A stretch of 64,000 bases of DNA from Bacteroidales bacterium (GTDB lineage Bacteria; Bacteroidota; Bacteroidia; Bacteroidales; GCA-2748055), in the NCBI GenBank assembly GCA_029210585.1, contig JARGFP010000003.1:186001-250000 (forward strand). Reading direction: 5' to 3'. Every line of letters begins with the position of its first letter. Position 1 is the first letter of the stretch. The notes under the pieces are model-generated. The model was not told the origin of the DNA, made no database searches, and saw only the letters and a program-made list of their open reading frames with translations. Below are positions 62,334-64,000 of the stretch, piece by piece. The translations under genes were made by a program, and so were the position numbers.

Positions 62334-64000
62334 ATGAAAAAGCTATTGTTTTTTGCAGGCATCATGCTGCTGGCAGTATCCTGCGGCAAGCAGAAGATCA
62401 CCTTTGAGTCCCTGTTGCTGGAGATGACCGACAGGGAGGAGATCGCACGTTACCCGGATCCGGAGTATTCTCTCAGGCAATTCAGCAGTTACGACCGGGC
62501 TACGGTATCGCCCGGTGATTCTACCTGGTTTGCCAACTGGGATAGGTCCATGTTCATCCGGACCGACACCATCAACGGCCGGAGGGAATATGTGATGATG
62601 GATGCAGAGGGTCCGGGCGCAGTGGTGCGTTTCTGGATGACCTTTGCAGGGGAAAATTCCGGGAAGGGAACCATGCGGATCTATTTCGACAACGAAGCGG
62701 AGCCCTCCATTGAGGGGACGGCTTTCGAAGTACTCAGCGGTGGATTGCTGGCCGGGGCGCCACTTTCCACGTCTGTCTCAGACTCCACTGAATACGCCCA
62801 CAGGGGGCACAATTTGTACCTGCCGCTGCCGTATGCAAAACATTGCAAGATCACGTACGAAAGCGATAACATACTTGATCCGGGGGCGAAAACAGGGGGC
62901 GAAGCTGCCTATTACAATATCAACTACCGGACCTATCCGTCCAGGACAGAAGTTGTTACATTTTCTGAAGAGGAACTCGGGCGTTCAGCCAATACCCTTG
63001 CGGCGGTGCAAAATACCCTTGCTGAACGGGAAAGGGGACTCGACGGACTTGATCTTGAGCGGACCGATATTGAGATCACAATTCCTGCAGATGATGGTCT
63101 GGTAATGGATATGACCGGCAGTAAAGCGTTGCGATCGATCAGGCTCAAACTGGAAGCGGATAACCTGGAGCAGGCATTGCGGACAACGATCTTAGAGTTG
63201 ACCTTCGACGGACAAAGGACCGTTTGGTGCCCGGTCGGAGATTTCTTCGGTACAGGCTACCAGTTACGTTATTCCAATACCTGGTACTCTAAAGTGGAAC
63301 ATGACGGAACCATGGAGGCCTACTGGGTGATGCCATTCAGGGAGAATTGCATCATCAGGCTGCTCAACATGGGTAACAAAGAGGTATCGGTTACCGGGGG
63401 TGAGATCACCACCTCACCCTGGAAGTGGGACGACAGGAGTATGTATTTTGGCGCATCCTGGCACCAGTATACAGCGCTTCATACCGGGCAGGCAAAGACC
63501 ATGGAAGGCGGGGGAGGTATGTTTGATATCAATTTTGTGGAATTGAATGGTGAAGGGGTGTATGTCGGAGATGCAATCACGGTTTTCAACACGGTATATG
63601 CCTGGTGGGGTGAAGGAGACGAGAAGATCTTCGTCGACGGGGAGGATTTCCCTTCCAGCATCGGGACCGGGACCGAAGATTATTACGGGTATGCCTGGTG
63701 CCGTCCGGAAAAATTTGCCAACCACCCGTTTATTGCACAGCCCGATGGCAGCGGGAATTTCTGGCCGGGCTATACTGTGAATATCCGCTATCGTGGTCTG
63801 GATGCCATTCCTTTCCGTGATTCCCTTCGGGTGGATATGGAGATGTGGCACTGGACACACGCGATCATCAACTATGCACCGGTAACGTTCTGGTATGTGC
63901 TTCCCGGAGGTGAAAGCCAGGTCGCACCTGATGTTGCAGGGGCAAAGGCAAAAGTTGCCCTGGAGCGTGCCGACATTATCACACCTGTCGCACGTCCGTC
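62334..64000 (+). CDS. DUF2961 / GH172-family protein, cut by the window end
   Basis: An ATG at 62334 opens a frame that runs without a stop to the last base (555 codons). A lipoprotein signal (MKKLLFFAGIMLLAVSC, cysteine at 17) precedes the DUF2961 pattern: MMDAEGPGAVVRFWMT, then GDFFGTGYQLRYSNTWYS, IGTGTEDYYGYAWCRPEKFA and NIRYRGLDAIPFRDSL. DUF2961 is now glycoside hydrolase family 172, known for fructofuranosidase and D-arabinofuranosidase activities. With the sulfatase upstream it may act on a sulfated or furanoside-containing glycan. The 3' end is outside the window. Confidence 0.88.
   Translation, partial: MKKLLFFAGIMLLAVSCGKQKITFESLLLEMTDREEIARYPDPEYSLRQFSSYDRATVSPGDSTWFANWDRSMFIRTDTINGRREYVMMDAEGPGAVVRFWMTFAGENSGKGTMRIYFDNEAEPSIEGTAFEVLSGGLLAGAPLSTSVSDSTEYAHRGHNLYLPLPYAKHCKITYESDNILDPGAKTGGEAAYYNINYRTYPSRTEVVTFSEEELGRSANTLAAVQNTLAERERGLDGLDLERTDIEITIPADDGLVMDMTGSKALRSIRLKLEADNLEQALRTTILELTFDGQRTVWCPVGDFFGTGYQLRYSNTWYSKVEHDGTMEAYWVMPFRENCIIRLLNMGNKEVSVTGGEITTSPWKWDDRSMYFGASWHQYTALHTGQAKTMEGGGGMFDINFVELNGEGVYVGDAITVFNTVYAWWGEGDEKIFVDGEDFPSSIGTGTEDYYGYAWCRPEKFANHPFIAQPDGSGNFWPGYTVNIRYRGLDAIPFRDSLRVDMEMWHWTHAIINYAPVTFWYVLPGGESQVAPDVAGAKAKVALERADIITPVARP

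Overview
The window looks like part of a Bacteroidota chromosome, probably from the Bacteroidales/Marinilabiliales side of the phylum. The markers are a 2506-residue SprA (the outer-membrane translocon of type IX secretion), an LpxC-FabZ fusion, the gene order HD hydrolase/lpxD/lpxC-fabZ/lpxA, a complete SUF operon, GSCFA and DUF4252 proteins, TonB-dependent receptors, and promoters of the TTTG-N19-TAnnTTTG type. Superoxide reductase next to SUF suggests an anaerobe or microaerophile that meets oxygen. No rRNA, tRNA, CRISPR array, insertion sequence or prophage is visible.

Layout. (1) 1-24.2 kb is accessory metabolism with many broken genes. It holds a DUF1537 kinase pseudogene, an AbgT transporter, a standalone MetH-activation-domain protein, ribokinase, a broken sugar permease, glnK-amtB, deoC, a UroD-family pseudogene, an orphan ABC ATPase, a DUF2271 lipoprotein, a TonB receptor, a GSCFA protein, an alpha/beta hydrolase, a vapBC module lying between a yjbQ remnant and an intact yjbQ, an HGSNAT-like acyltransferase, a DUF4252 protein and queG. 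It ends with a decayed RND export operon that still has an apparently intact TetR regulator. (2) 24.4-30.5 kb is the SUF operon sufB-C-D-S-E-T. (3) 30.5-32.5 kb is thiL and a higBA module. (4) 32.6-37.5 kb is lipid A synthesis plus an HD hydrolase. (5) 37.6-51.1 kb is the rimP-nusA-infB-ruvA-sprA cluster followed by gcvH. (6) 51.2-58.2 kb has a TonB receptor, pdxA, pepA, the DNA-binding remnant of a Crp/Fnr regulator and a 7TMR-DISM histidine kinase. (7) 58.4-64 kb is a possible glycan-use edge: ThuA, an NTF2-like lipoprotein, superoxide reductase, an S1 sulfatase and a DUF2961/GH172 protein cut by the window end.

Two patterns stand out. First, at least four non-housekeeping genes (DUF1537, UroD, sugar permease, MMPL pump) appear to have lost internal segments and also carry frameshifts or stops. 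Three more survive only as fragments (outer-membrane protein, Crp/Fnr, YjbQ). The housekeeping half looks intact, which suggests ongoing gene erosion. Second, five degenerate tandem arrays, with unit lengths of 16, 20, 13, 17 and 22 bp and unrelated sequences, each begin at or within 14 nt of a stop codon (sufB, lpxD, sprA, gcvH, pdxA). I know of no described element that explains these 3'-end minisatellites, and they are the best candidate here for something new.

All functional calls come from reading motifs and recalling families. No database search was possible.
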